From an uncultured Lachnospiraceae bacterium (GTDB taxonomy: Bacteria; Bacillota; Clostridia; Lachnospirales; Lachnospiraceae): 64,000 nucleotides of DNA. Within the stretch, counting starts at the first letter, position 1. Each line of letters starts with the position of its first letter. Below, piece after piece: positions 52,656-61,016 of the stretch. The notes under the pieces are model-generated. The model was not told the origin of the DNA, searched no databases, and saw only the letters and a list, made by a program, of their open reading frames with translations. The stretch is taken from positions 62,001 to 126,000 of the forward strand of contig CAJTRL010000003.1 of assembly GCA_910578715.1 (NCBI GenBank), in the 5' to 3' direction. The translations under genes and the position numbers were made by a program.

Positions 52656-55004
52656 TTATTTGGTGGGCAGAAGCCTTCTAAGGGCGGTCTGAATTTTTCG
52701 AAGCGCCGACGCCTTATGGAATAAAGCAAATATGCAGATACCGGCAGCGGAAGCTGCAGCTGCGGCATGAGACGGTCTGCGGCCGGCGGTTTCCGAATCT
52801 GCACCGTAAGGGGTCATTGCTGCCTGTGCCGTAGCAGAGGCATGTGTGGAAGCGGCAGACTGGCCGGGCGTTGTACTGTTTTCAGGCATCTGCGTCTTGT
52901 CTGATGCAAGTTCCCGCGCATTGTCTGCTGCTGGTTTATCCGGGCTGTTTTCCATTGTTGATGTCGGAGCTGGTGCTATGCTCGTTTCCGGTTTATCCGC
53001 TCTGTTTTCTGTTTTCGATGTCTGAGCCGTCTGTGTTTCTTTTGCGCTGTTTTTCGGCGTCTGCGTCTTGTCAGACGTCGGTTCCGGTGTCTGGCCCGTT
53101 TCCGGTTTACCCGCGCTGGTTTCTGTTTTTGATGTCTGAGTCGTCTGCGGTTCTTTTGCGCTGTTTTCCGGCGTCGGCGTCTTGTCCGTGTCTGATTTAT
53201 CCACGTCGTTTTCTGTTTCTGGTGTCTGGGCCGTCTCTGTTTCCTTTCCGTTTTCTTCCGGCTGTTGCGGCAGTCCCGGCCGTTGTCCTTCTTCCGTGCT
53301 GTCGTTTTTATTGCCGGCGCCCGCGTTGCCTTCATTCCCGCCGGAACCACCCAGTTCCGGCAGATTAAGCGGCGGGTCATAGGTGCTCGGCCAGGGGAGG
53401 ATAATCTGCTGGCCGTCGTAAATGCCGCCCTCGATTTCCAGACCTATCAGAAACGGGGAGGGCTCTTCTCCGGCGGCCTGTGCGGCCAGATAAGACCGAT
53501 AGGGTTCCCGGTCCTTTGGCATTATGAGCGCATAGCCGCTGTTTGCCGTGGAGGGTTGTGCGTTGACACATTCATCAAGTGAAAGCGCAGGAAGCTCTTT
53601 CCATTTTTCATTGTCTGCCGATAAGGTATACGCCCGGATGGAAGAGGCGCCTGTCGGTTTGAGCGGAAAGGCTATTTTCAAACCTTCGTTTTCCACTGCC
53701 AGAACACCCGTAAGGGATTCCTTTTCAGAGACCACATTTAGAATGAGTCTGATTTCATCCGTATTCATATCATCGCTCAGTCCATGATTCAGGACAAGCG
53801 GTTCGTTCAGCTGAAAACTGCCCACTGGCGTGTTTAACAGTGTGCCGCCGGGAATTACAATATTTTCGGCGGCATCCGGAATCGTCATGCTTTCGCCTGC
53901 GGTAAGCCGTGAAAAGGACAGAGGTTTCCATGTAACGGGACAGTTTATGTAGTCGTTGGCAATGAAATTCGATTCGCCGTCGCATAAATCGATTTGTACC
54001 GGAATGGTATCGGGCAAAAGGGCGGACAGTTCTTCCGGCGTTGTATTTTCGCCGATGGTAATCTGATATCTGCCATATAAGGCGAATGGATTTTGCTCAC
54101 GGACTCTCATGGAGGGGGCAAAGCTGGCAATCAGGACGATTTCTTCCGGAACAGGCTGCGGGCCGCCGCGCTCTATGAGGACGGTTTGCGTTTCGTAGCT
54201 TTCTCCGTTTTCCCTGGCAATATAAAGTTTCAGATAAAAAGAATCCAGTTCCCCGTCAAGATAGCTTTTAAACGGTTCATCGCGGTTATAAAGGCAGATT
54301 TGATTGTGCAGTTTGTTTTCTGCCGCATCTCCTTCCATATTCAGGCAGCTCAAATCCCATTCCCGACCGCAAACCTCCCAGTTTTCGCCGTCCAGAGAAC
54401 AGAGCGGGCGGATAAGGATGGTATCGGGCAGAAATTCCGTAAAAGAGCCCATAACGACATAATATCCATGAGAATAGTATTCTATGGACGCTTCAAACAT
54501 CGGCGGTACATCCGGGGAAGGCATAGAGGTTTCCGCTGTGATTACGGGTGCCGTTTCCGACAGTAATGTTTCCGTTTTGGCAGATACCTCCGGCGGTAAG
54601 GAGGGCTGGTCCGCAGTCAGGGGTTCCGGTTCCATTGTGGAAGGTTCCGCTTCGGAGGTCGGCTCCGCTGTGGAGGGTTCTGCTTCGGGAGGTATTTCCA
54701 TCGCAGAAGGCGCTGATTCTGATTCAGAAGCCGGCTCCGTCGTGGAAGGCTCTGCTTCGACTGTCGGCGCTTCTGTCAGGGAGCCGTCGGATGACAGGAG
54801 CGTCGTTGGATTTGTTATGTATTCCCCCGTCGCCGGCCGTGTTTCGCCGGCCGACGTATCGTTTTGTATTGGGAAAGAGGATTGTTCGGTTTCTGCATTG
54901 CCGGACAGTTCTTCCGCATGCGCCGGGAAACTGCCTGATATCATAAACAGAAAAACAGATAAGAGCAATAGTTTTTGTCGTATTTTCAAAGATATGCACT
55001 CCAT
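52656..55004 (-). CDS. Large Thr/Pro/Glu-rich surface protein
   Basis: The protein is 782 residues. A signal peptide (about 1-30, ending AHA) is followed by a Ser/Thr/Pro/Glu-rich repeat region (EAEPST-type units, about 75-150), a folded, probably beta-rich middle (about 165-575) with no family I can name, a second low-complexity region (about 590-725) built of imperfect units of about 39 residues around QTSKTET..KPET..TPEPTSDKTQTPKNSAKE, and a C-terminal hydrophobic segment before a basic tail. The end resembles a sorting or membrane anchor but has no LPXTG. It converges with the 7TM kinase gene (gap 14 bases) and is divergent from the Agr-like pair. Likely cell-surface; function unknown. 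Confidence 0.75.
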   Translation of the reverse strand: MECISLKIRQKLLLLSVFLFMISGSFPAHAEELSGNAETEQSSFPIQNDTSAGETRPATGEYITNPTTLLSSDGSLTEAPTVEAEPSTTEPASESESAPSAMEIPPEAEPSTAEPTSEAEPSTMEPEPLTADQPSLPPEVSAKTETLLSETAPVITAETSMPSPDVPPMFEASIEYYSHGYYVVMGSFTEFLPDTILIRPLCSLDGENWEVCGREWDLSCLNMEGDAAENKLHNQICLYNRDEPFKSYLDGELDSFYLKLYIARENGESYETQTVLIERGGPQPVPEEIVLIASFAPSMRVREQNPFALYGRYQITIGENTTPEELSALLPDTIPVQIDLCDGESNFIANDYINCPVTWKPLSFSRLTAGESMTIPDAAENIVIPGGTLLNTPVGSFQLNEPLVLNHGLSDDMNTDEIRLILNVVSEKESLTGVLAVENEGLKIAFPLKPTGASSIRAYTLSADNEKWKELPALSLDECVNAQPSTANSGYALIMPKDREPYRSYLAAQAAGEEPSPFLIGLEIEGGIYDGQQIILPWPSTYDPPLNLPELGGSGGNEGNAGAGNKNDSTEEGQRPGLPQQPEENGKETETAQTPETENDVDKSDTDKTPTPENSAKEPQTTQTSKTETSAGKPETGQTPEPTSDKTQTPKNSAKETQTAQTSKTENRADKPETSIAPAPTSTMENSPDKPAADNARELASDKTQMPENSTTPGQSAASTHASATAQAAMTPYGADSETAGRRPSHAAAAASAAGICIFALFHKASALRKIQTALRRLLPTK

Positions 55005-55137
55005 TCATAGGGACTGACTGCGATTTGACTCTGCTATTTCCGGCAGTGGTTCGTGCAGTATTTTTCAGTGGACGGTTTACCATTCGCGCAGTTTCAAATA
55101 CCGTTTGCGCCGATGCAGATTTAGGTGCTTTTAATTG

Positions 55138-55146
55138 TGTTATAGT
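55138..55146 (+). promoter_or_regulatory. Extended -10 promoter candidate of the Agr-like operon
   Basis: TGTTATAGT is a TGn-extended -10. A second TATAAT lies at 55175-55180. The gene-free stretch 55005-55341 therefore holds a long leader of up to about 195 bases, with no convincing small gene or hairpin terminator in it. Confidence 0.5.
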
Positions 55147-55341
55147 AAATAAATTAAATCGCCGTTTTTCCAGATATAATCTATCTTATTACTTTAATGG
55201 GAATCCGGTGCGGTGTCAAGCATTGCGCGGTGAAGAAAAGCGGAGGCTGAATTGTTACTGGGAGAACGGGGAAAAAGAGCGGTATGAAAACCGGGAAATG
55301 TATTCGGAATCTGTGGATGATGGAGAAGGCATGGTCATTTT

Positions 55342-56079
55342 ATGGTAAAGATAGCATTGTGTGATGATGATTTATCCGTATTAAAAGAAATCAAAGCATT
55401 ACTAGAACAATATCGGATAGAACGGAAGCGGAAAATAATGTGTATGGATTTCTGCAGTCCGCTGGAACTACTGGCTGAGGTGGAAAAGGGGATGTGTCCC
55501 GACATTCTGTTTCTGGATATTTTAATGCCGGGTGAAAACGGAATCAATGTGGCGAAAGAAATCAGGCAGTATGATGACAGTGTTAAAATCATTTTTTTGA
55601 CATCGTCTGACGAATTTGCGGTGGAGTCTTATACGGTTGGCGCTTATTTTTATCAGATGAAGCCCGTCTGCGCGGAAAATCTTTTCCGGCTGATGGACGC
55701 CGTAGTTCCGGAATGCGAGAAATTACATGAGGACTGTCTGCTGGTCCGCTGTAAAAGCGGTATTACGAGAATCGATTTGGGCAGATTGGAATATTGCGAA
55801 GTGATGGGGCGCACGTTGGTATTTCATCTGGAAAACGGAAAACTTCTGGAAGGAGCCGGGAGTCTGGATGAGCTGTGTGAGAAACTTGCGCAGTATGATA
55901 ATTTTCTGCGGCTTCATCGGTCTTTCGTTATCAATATGGAGCATGTTCAAAGCATTTCCTATAAAGCGGTTACGATGGATGATTTGACGGAAATTCCCAT
56001 TCCGCATGGAAAGTGTTCCGAAATGAAAAAGAAGTATCTCGAATACGTATTTAGCAGAAAGCGGGTATTTATCTCATGA
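55342..56079 (+). CDS. LytTR response regulator (AgrA-like)
   Basis: The protein is 245 residues. The receiver (1-120) has acidic residues at positions 8-10, phospho-acceptor D59 (LFLDILMPGENG) and the Lys in MKPV. The LytTR DNA-binding domain (about 140-240; FLRLHRSFVINMEHVQSI, IPIPHGKCSEMKKKYLEYVF) is C-terminal. This is the standard layout of regulators of peptide signalling and virulence or bacteriocin genes. Its stop overlaps the start of the GHKL kinase (ATGA). No autoinducer peptide gene or AgrB protease is seen next to it. Confidence 0.92.
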   Translation: MVKIALCDDDLSVLKEIKALLEQYRIERKRKIMCMDFCSPLELLAEVEKGMCPDILFLDILMPGENGINVAKEIRQYDDSVKIIFLTSSDEFAVESYTVGAYFYQMKPVCAENLFRLMDAVVPECEKLHEDCLLVRCKSGITRIDLGRLEYCEVMGRTLVFHLENGKLLEGAGSLDELCEKLAQYDNFLRLHRSFVINMEHVQSISYKAVTMDDLTEIPIPHGKCSEMKKKYLEYVFSRKRVFIS

Positions 56080-57383
56080 ATGCAGTTTATCTGGGTAATT
56101 CTATTGCAGTCTCCGCTTTTGGCATGATTTTATCCGCAGCATTCTGCGATATCTGCTGGACGCGGTTCAAAAAGCTGCTGCTGACAGGCGGCATGGCAGT
56201 GCTCTTATTAATTCAGGGAATTATTTATTTTTTTATTAATGCCAAAATTGTTGAGTATATTTATCCGCTGATTACACATTTTCCACTGATGGTAATCCTC
56301 TGTTTTCTCAGCGGAAAAATTTTGTGGCCGGCCATTTCGGTTCTGACGGCTTATTTGTGCTGTCAGATTCGCAGATGGCTGGCGTTGCTGGCGATTACTA
56401 TATTTGCGGGCGGCCCTGTGATGCAGAATACGATTGAGTTTGTTATGACAATACCGATACTGTTGATATTGCTGCAGTTCGCTGCGCCGTCCGTGCGCTC
56501 CATTTCGAATAATGCGCTTTCCGTCCAGATACAGTTCGGCCTGGTGCCGGCATTGTATTACGGTTTTGATTATCTGACGCGCATCTATACAAAACTGCTT
56601 CTGGAGGGCGTTCTGGCAGCGGTAGAGTTTATGCCGTTCGTGTGCAGCGTGGCGTATCTGGTTTTTGTGGTCCGCGCTTCGGAAGAGGGACGAATGCGCA
56701 GCCAGTTGGAACAGATACAGGAAGTACTGAATCTGCAAGTGGCACAGGCCGTCCGTGAAATCAGAGCCTTGCGGGAGTCCTGGCAGAAGACCAGAGCTTA
56801 CCGCCACGATTTGCGCCATCACATGCAGTATCTTTTGTCCTGTATAGAAAATGAGCGGTATGAACAGGCACAGGGATATATCCGGGAAATCTGTCTGGAA
56901 ATTGAGTCGAATCAAGTAATCACATTTTGTGAAAACGAGGCGGCGAATCTGATTTTTTCCGCTTTTGCCGGACGCGCCAGAGACAGCGGTGTTCCGATAA
57001 AAATTCAGGCGGCGCTTCCGCAGAACATTGCCATATCCGAAAGCGATTTGTGCGTTCTATTGTCGAATGCACTGGAAAATGCACTGCACGCATGCCAGAA
57101 GCGGGTAGAGAAAGGATTACCCGGGACGATGGAAGTTTCTGCATATGAAAAAAAGGGGAAATTTTTTCTGCAGATTGTCAATTCCTGTGATGCGGACATA
57201 CCTTTTGAACATGGGATTCCGGTTACCAGTTATCCAGGGCATGGGATTGGCGTATGGAGCATATGTGCGATTGTAGAGAAATACGGCGGTATTTATTCCT
57301 TTGCGGTGAAAGACGATAAATTTATTCTGCGGCTCTCTTTTAAGGCCGCTGGCGATTCGGCGCGTTTTCCGGTCGATTCGTGA
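56076..57383 (+). CDS. GHKL sensor histidine kinase (AgrC-like)
   Basis: The protein is 435 residues. About five or six membrane segments occupy residues 1-205, then a coiled linker and the AgrC-type phospho-acceptor box around H244 (YRHDLRHHMQYLL). The GHKL ATPase follows with N box SNALENALHAC and a Gly-rich GHGIGVWSICAIVEKYGG ending. It is the partner of the overlapping LytTR regulator. Kinases of this class read extracellular peptides, but no candidate peptide gene is visible nearby. The following lipoprotein may be under their control. Confidence 0.92.
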   Translation: MNAVYLGNSIAVSAFGMILSAAFCDICWTRFKKLLLTGGMAVLLLIQGIIYFFINAKIVEYIYPLITHFPLMVILCFLSGKILWPAISVLTAYLCCQIRRWLALLAITIFAGGPVMQNTIEFVMTIPILLILLQFAAPSVRSISNNALSVQIQFGLVPALYYGFDYLTRIYTKLLLEGVLAAVEFMPFVCSVAYLVFVVRASEEGRMRSQLEQIQEVLNLQVAQAVREIRALRESWQKTRAYRHDLRHHMQYLLSCIENERYEQAQGYIREICLEIESNQVITFCENEAANLIFSAFAGRARDSGVPIKIQAALPQNIAISESDLCVLLSNALENALHACQKRVEKGLPGTMEVSAYEKKGKFFLQIVNSCDADIPFEHGIPVTSYPGHGIGVWSICAIVEKYGGIYSFAVKDDKFILRLSFKAAGDSARFPVDS

Positions 57384-57493
57384 TAAAAATTCCTTTTTGA
57401 TGAAGGGTTACGTTATACTGCATGAATAGTGGTGACACACCGCGAAAATGAAAAAATGTAAAGAGTGAACGATGCAAAAAGGAGAGAAAAAGT

Positions 57494-58243
57494 ATGAAGA
57501 AAAAATTGGTATCAGTTGTACTGGCCGCCGTAATGACGGCATCATTATTGACAGCATGCGGAGGAGGCAGTAATACCGCAACAACGGCTCCGGCTTCCAC
57601 TGCGGAAACTGCGCCGGCAAAAGAGGAAACGCCCGCACCGGCTGAAGAAAAAAAGACGGAAGATAATGCGGAGGAAACGACGGACGAAATGGTATCTGAC
57701 GAAACTTTTGCGCTTTTGCAGGAAAATTATGAAGCCATGTCGGAGTGCTATGACGAAGTACTGGAACTGTACAGCAGCGATGAAATCGCGGCAAATGCCG
57801 ATATTGAAGAGCTGCTTCTTGAAGCTGCCGATATTATCGACCAGATGGGCGAAATTACACAGGACTCCATTACGGAAGAAGATGCGGATGCATTGACCGA
57901 AGCAATGATAGAACTTCTGAATGGACTTAGTGCGCTGGTAGATGGAATGGAGCTTGCTGATGATGGGGCCGGCGATATGGTATCCGATGAGAACTTTGCG
58001 ATTTTACAGGAAAATTATGCAACCCTGACGGAAGTCTATAACGCAGTCGCGGAAGCGTATAATAGTGAAGAAATTGCAGCAAATAAAGATGTCGAAGACG
58101 CTATGAACGAGGCGGTAGAAATTCTGGAGCAGATGGGAACGATAGAGCAGGAGAGCCTCACGGAGGCCGATGCACAGGAGCTTAACGACGCTATGGCTGA
58201 GATTCTCGATGCACTGGCAGAAATCGCAGGGGCGATAGGCTGA
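57494..58243 (+). CDS. Lipoprotein with an internal duplication
   Basis: The protein is 249 residues. A lipoprotein signal peptide (lipobox LLTAC) is followed by a Thr/Ala/Glu/Pro linker (about 25-65) and two related acidic helical units of about 75-80 residues. Each unit begins MVSDE.FALLQENY / MVSDENFAILQENY and ends with an Asp/Glu/Leu-rich helix (TEEDADALTEAMIELL / TEADAQELNDAMAEIL). The two units are clearly duplicates of each other. I recognise no family. AAAGGAG precedes the ATG. The Agr-like pair upstream makes it a candidate target. A weak hairpin with a T-run (TTCCTTTTTTG, near 58270-58281) follows. Confidence 0.7.
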   Translation: MKKKLVSVVLAAVMTASLLTACGGGSNTATTAPASTAETAPAKEETPAPAEEKKTEDNAEETTDEMVSDETFALLQENYEAMSECYDEVLELYSSDEIAANADIEELLLEAADIIDQMGEITQDSITEEDADALTEAMIELLNGLSALVDGMELADDGAGDMVSDENFAILQENYATLTEVYNAVAEAYNSEEIAANKDVEDAMNEAVEILEQMGTIEQESLTEADAQELNDAMAEILDALAEIAGAIG

Positions 58244-58436
58244 CGGATAATGAAGGCGGAAGTAAGGCTTTCCTTTTTTGTGTAGCGACAGGGGGTACCG
58301 GCCTGGGTAAATATTTCTGATTAGATAGAAATTCTTTATTTGTATCTGACGTAATAATATTCTAACTGTTATACTTTAGCTGACAAGGTATAAGTGTGAA
58401 AGAAATCGCTAATGAGGTATAAGAGGAGGAAAAGGT

Positions 58437-61016
58437 ATGGGTCGGTTACAAGAAGCGCTTACAGGGCGGCAGGATAATTATATATTCCCTTTTTTATGGA
58501 TGCACGGAGAAGAAGAACATTTACTGCGGCGGGAAATTGAGAAGATTGCGGAATGCGGCATCGGGGCATTGTGCATGGAATCGCGCCCGCATCCTGATTT
58601 TTGCGGCCCCCGCTGGTGGCATGATGTGGACATTGTAATGGAGGAGGCACGCAAAAGAAAAATGCGTGTCTGGTTATTGGATGACCGTAAATTTCCTACA
58701 GGCTTTGCCAACGGCTATTTGGAGAAATACTGTCCCGAAAAATCGAAATGGTATCTTGTTGAAAAACATATGGATTTGTTGGGCCCGGCCCCCGGCGCTG
58801 CCGTACTGGTCAGCGGAATACTCCCGGAAGATGCAGAGTTACTTGGGATATACGGTTATCCCTTACAATGCTGTGAATCTACTGCTTTGAATGGTACGGA
58901 AGCGATTGATTTAACGGGGGCTCTTTGTGAAGATGGATTTCTGAGAATGGATGTACCGGAAGGACAGTGGCGTCTGTTTGTTCTGTATACTACACATACG
59001 GGCGGCGGACGCGTCCATTACATGAATCTGATTGACAGAACTTCCGTCCGGGTTCTGTTGGGTGCCGTTTATGAACCGCATTATAAGCGATATAAGGATG
59101 ATTTTGGAAAAACATTTGCTGGTTTTTTTTCAGATGAGGCAGAACTGGGCAACAGTATGGAATATAATTTCCACGAAACGTTAGGAAGACCTGATGTGGC
59201 TTTACCGTGGAGTAAAGAACTGGAAAATGAACTGCACAAAAAATGGGGCGGAAGTTTTGCTGTATACCTGCCTGCCTTATGGTACGAATGGGGGAAAGAA
59301 ACGAGTACTATACGTTATACCTATATGGACATGGTTACACGACTGGTCTATACCTGCTTTTCAAAACAGATGGGCGCGTGGTGTGAACAACACAATGTAG
59401 AATACATTGGCCATATTATTGAGGACGACAATGCACATGCACGGCTGGGATGCTCAATAGGACATTATTTCCGGCATCAGGCCGGGCAGCACATGGGCGG
59501 CATTGATGTTGTACATTATCAGATACTGCCGGGATTTACGGAAAAGACGCATCGCTGGATGGATTGGGAAAGCGATGGGGAATTTTTTCACTTCGGACTG
59601 GCAAAACTGGGAAGCAGCGCGGGCCATCTTGACGCGAATAAAAAGGGCAGGTCCGTATGTGAGCTGTTTGGAAATTATGGATGGGCAGAAGGCATCTGCG
59701 TCATGAAATGGCTGGCTGACCATATGCTGGTGCGCGGAATCAACCATTTTGTGCCGCATGCTTTTTCCCCGACTTTTCCGGACCCGGATTGTCCGCCGCA
59801 TTTTTATGCAGGAGGAAATAATGCGCAGTTTTCCCTCTTTGGCTGCCTGGCAAAGTATATGAACCGTGCGGCTCATCTGTTAAGCGGAGGTGAGTATCTT
59901 GTACATGCGGCAGTTTTGTATCATGCGGAATCGGAATGGGCCGGAAGCGCAATGCTGTTTCAAAAGCCCGTGCGTGCACTACTAGAAGCGCAGTTGGACT
60001 GTGATGTAATGTCTGCGGATATTTTGGAGACGGCCATACCGGAAAAAGAAAAAAGACAGGTAGAGGCGAACGGACGGCGCTACGCTTGTCTGATTGTGCC
60101 GGCGTGTGAGGCGCTGCCGAAAAAAGCCGCTTTTGCATTGCTGAAGGCGGCACAGGCGGACGTTTGTGTTTTGTTTGTAGAAAGCAGACCGCAAAGAACC
60201 TGTGAAGGAGAGGCATTACCCGCGGGGTTTGAAAACACAGGCTGTACGGTGCAGCTTCATGAACTGGCGCGGTATGTGGCACAGGCCGCCGGGCGGGAGA
60301 TTGTTGTGACGGGAACATATCCTGACTTGCGATTGTGCTCCGTGGAGCAGGAAGACAGCCGGGTTTGTATGTTTTTTAACGAATCGACGACATGCGGAGT
60401 TGACACGGACGTGAAAGTGACAGCTTCGGACTTTATGACAGCGGGCTTTTATGACGGCGTAAATAATTCATATGACGAATATGCTATGGTGAATGGATGT
60501 TTCCGGCTGAAGCTGAATCCGGGAGAATCAACATTTGTCATTTTAAAGCGTACGCCCTGTCAGGAAAAGGCGGTTTCGCGTCAGCAGAAAAAACTGCAGC
60601 TTTGCTGGAAGATAAAGGCAATAGAATATCCTTCGCGTCTCTGCAGAAAAACAGTAACGCTGGAGGCAGGAACAAAAATGCCGAATATGAATGCCATAAA
60701 GGAACTTTATGATTTTACCGGTTATTTTGAATATACCACAGTGTTTCAGACGGATGATGTGCAAAAGGCCGCTATCTATCTGCCGCAGACATGTGACGGT
60801 GCGGAAATATGGATAAACGGCCAATATGCGGGAGCGGTTATCGGTTCGAGCGGGCGTGTGGCGATAGACCGGATTCTGAAAGCGGGACGGAATGAGCTAT
60901 GTATCCGTGTACCAAACACGCTGATTTGGAAAATGAAGGATGAGTATTCTTTCTACATGCAGTTGAAACCAACGGGTCTGGGAGATATGCCCATGATGGA
61001 GTATTCTGCTTTTTAA
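58437..61016 (+). CDS. GH106-like glycoside hydrolase
   Basis: The protein is 859 residues without signal peptide. The order is an N-terminal TIM barrel (WWHDVDIVMEEARKRKMRVWLLDDRKFPTGFANG, FAGFFSDEAELGNS, then VEYIGHIIEDDNAHARLG and SVCELFGNYGW), a beta-rich middle and a C-terminal GH2-type galactose-binding-like domain (AEIWINGQYAGAV, GRNELCIRVPNTL). The layout is that of GH106 and related unclassified glycosidases, many of which are alpha-L-rhamnosidases; substrate is not certain. AGAGGAGG precedes the ATG. It is convergent with a GH42 gene and shares the four bases TTAA (61013-61016) with it, each strand using them for its stop. Confidence 0.75.
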   Translation: MGRLQEALTGRQDNYIFPFLWMHGEEEHLLRREIEKIAECGIGALCMESRPHPDFCGPRWWHDVDIVMEEARKRKMRVWLLDDRKFPTGFANGYLEKYCPEKSKWYLVEKHMDLLGPAPGAAVLVSGILPEDAELLGIYGYPLQCCESTALNGTEAIDLTGALCEDGFLRMDVPEGQWRLFVLYTTHTGGGRVHYMNLIDRTSVRVLLGAVYEPHYKRYKDDFGKTFAGFFSDEAELGNSMEYNFHETLGRPDVALPWSKELENELHKKWGGSFAVYLPALWYEWGKETSTIRYTYMDMVTRLVYTCFSKQMGAWCEQHNVEYIGHIIEDDNAHARLGCSIGHYFRHQAGQHMGGIDVVHYQILPGFTEKTHRWMDWESDGEFFHFGLAKLGSSAGHLDANKKGRSVCELFGNYGWAEGICVMKWLADHMLVRGINHFVPHAFSPTFPDPDCPPHFYAGGNNAQFSLFGCLAKYMNRAAHLLSGGEYLVHAAVLYHAESEWAGSAMLFQKPVRALLEAQLDCDVMSADILETAIPEKEKRQVEANGRRYACLIVPACEALPKKAAFALLKAAQADVCVLFVESRPQRTCEGEALPAGFENTGCTVQLHELARYVAQAAGREIVVTGTYPDLRLCSVEQEDSRVCMFFNESTTCGVDTDVKVTASDFMTAGFYDGVNNSYDEYAMVNGCFRLKLNPGESTFVILKRTPCQEKAVSRQQKKLQLCWKIKAIEYPSRLCRKTVTLEAGTKMPNMNAIKELYDFTGYFEYTTVFQTDDVQKAAIYLPQTCDGAEIWINGQYAGAVIGSSGRVAIDRILKAGRNELCIRVPNTLIWKMKDEYSFYMQLKPTGLGDMPMMEYSAF

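Noticed and set aside
52656..52740. Sortase-anchored C-terminus of the surface protein
   Set aside because: There is a hydrophobic segment and a basic tail but no LPXTG-like motif before it; LLPTK lies at the very end, after the hydrophobic part.
55025..55348. A 107-codon frame upstream of the Agr-like regulator, considered as a peptide precursor
   Set aside because: No ribosome site, crosses the promoter candidates and overlaps the regulator start; composition does not resemble an autoinducer peptide precursor.
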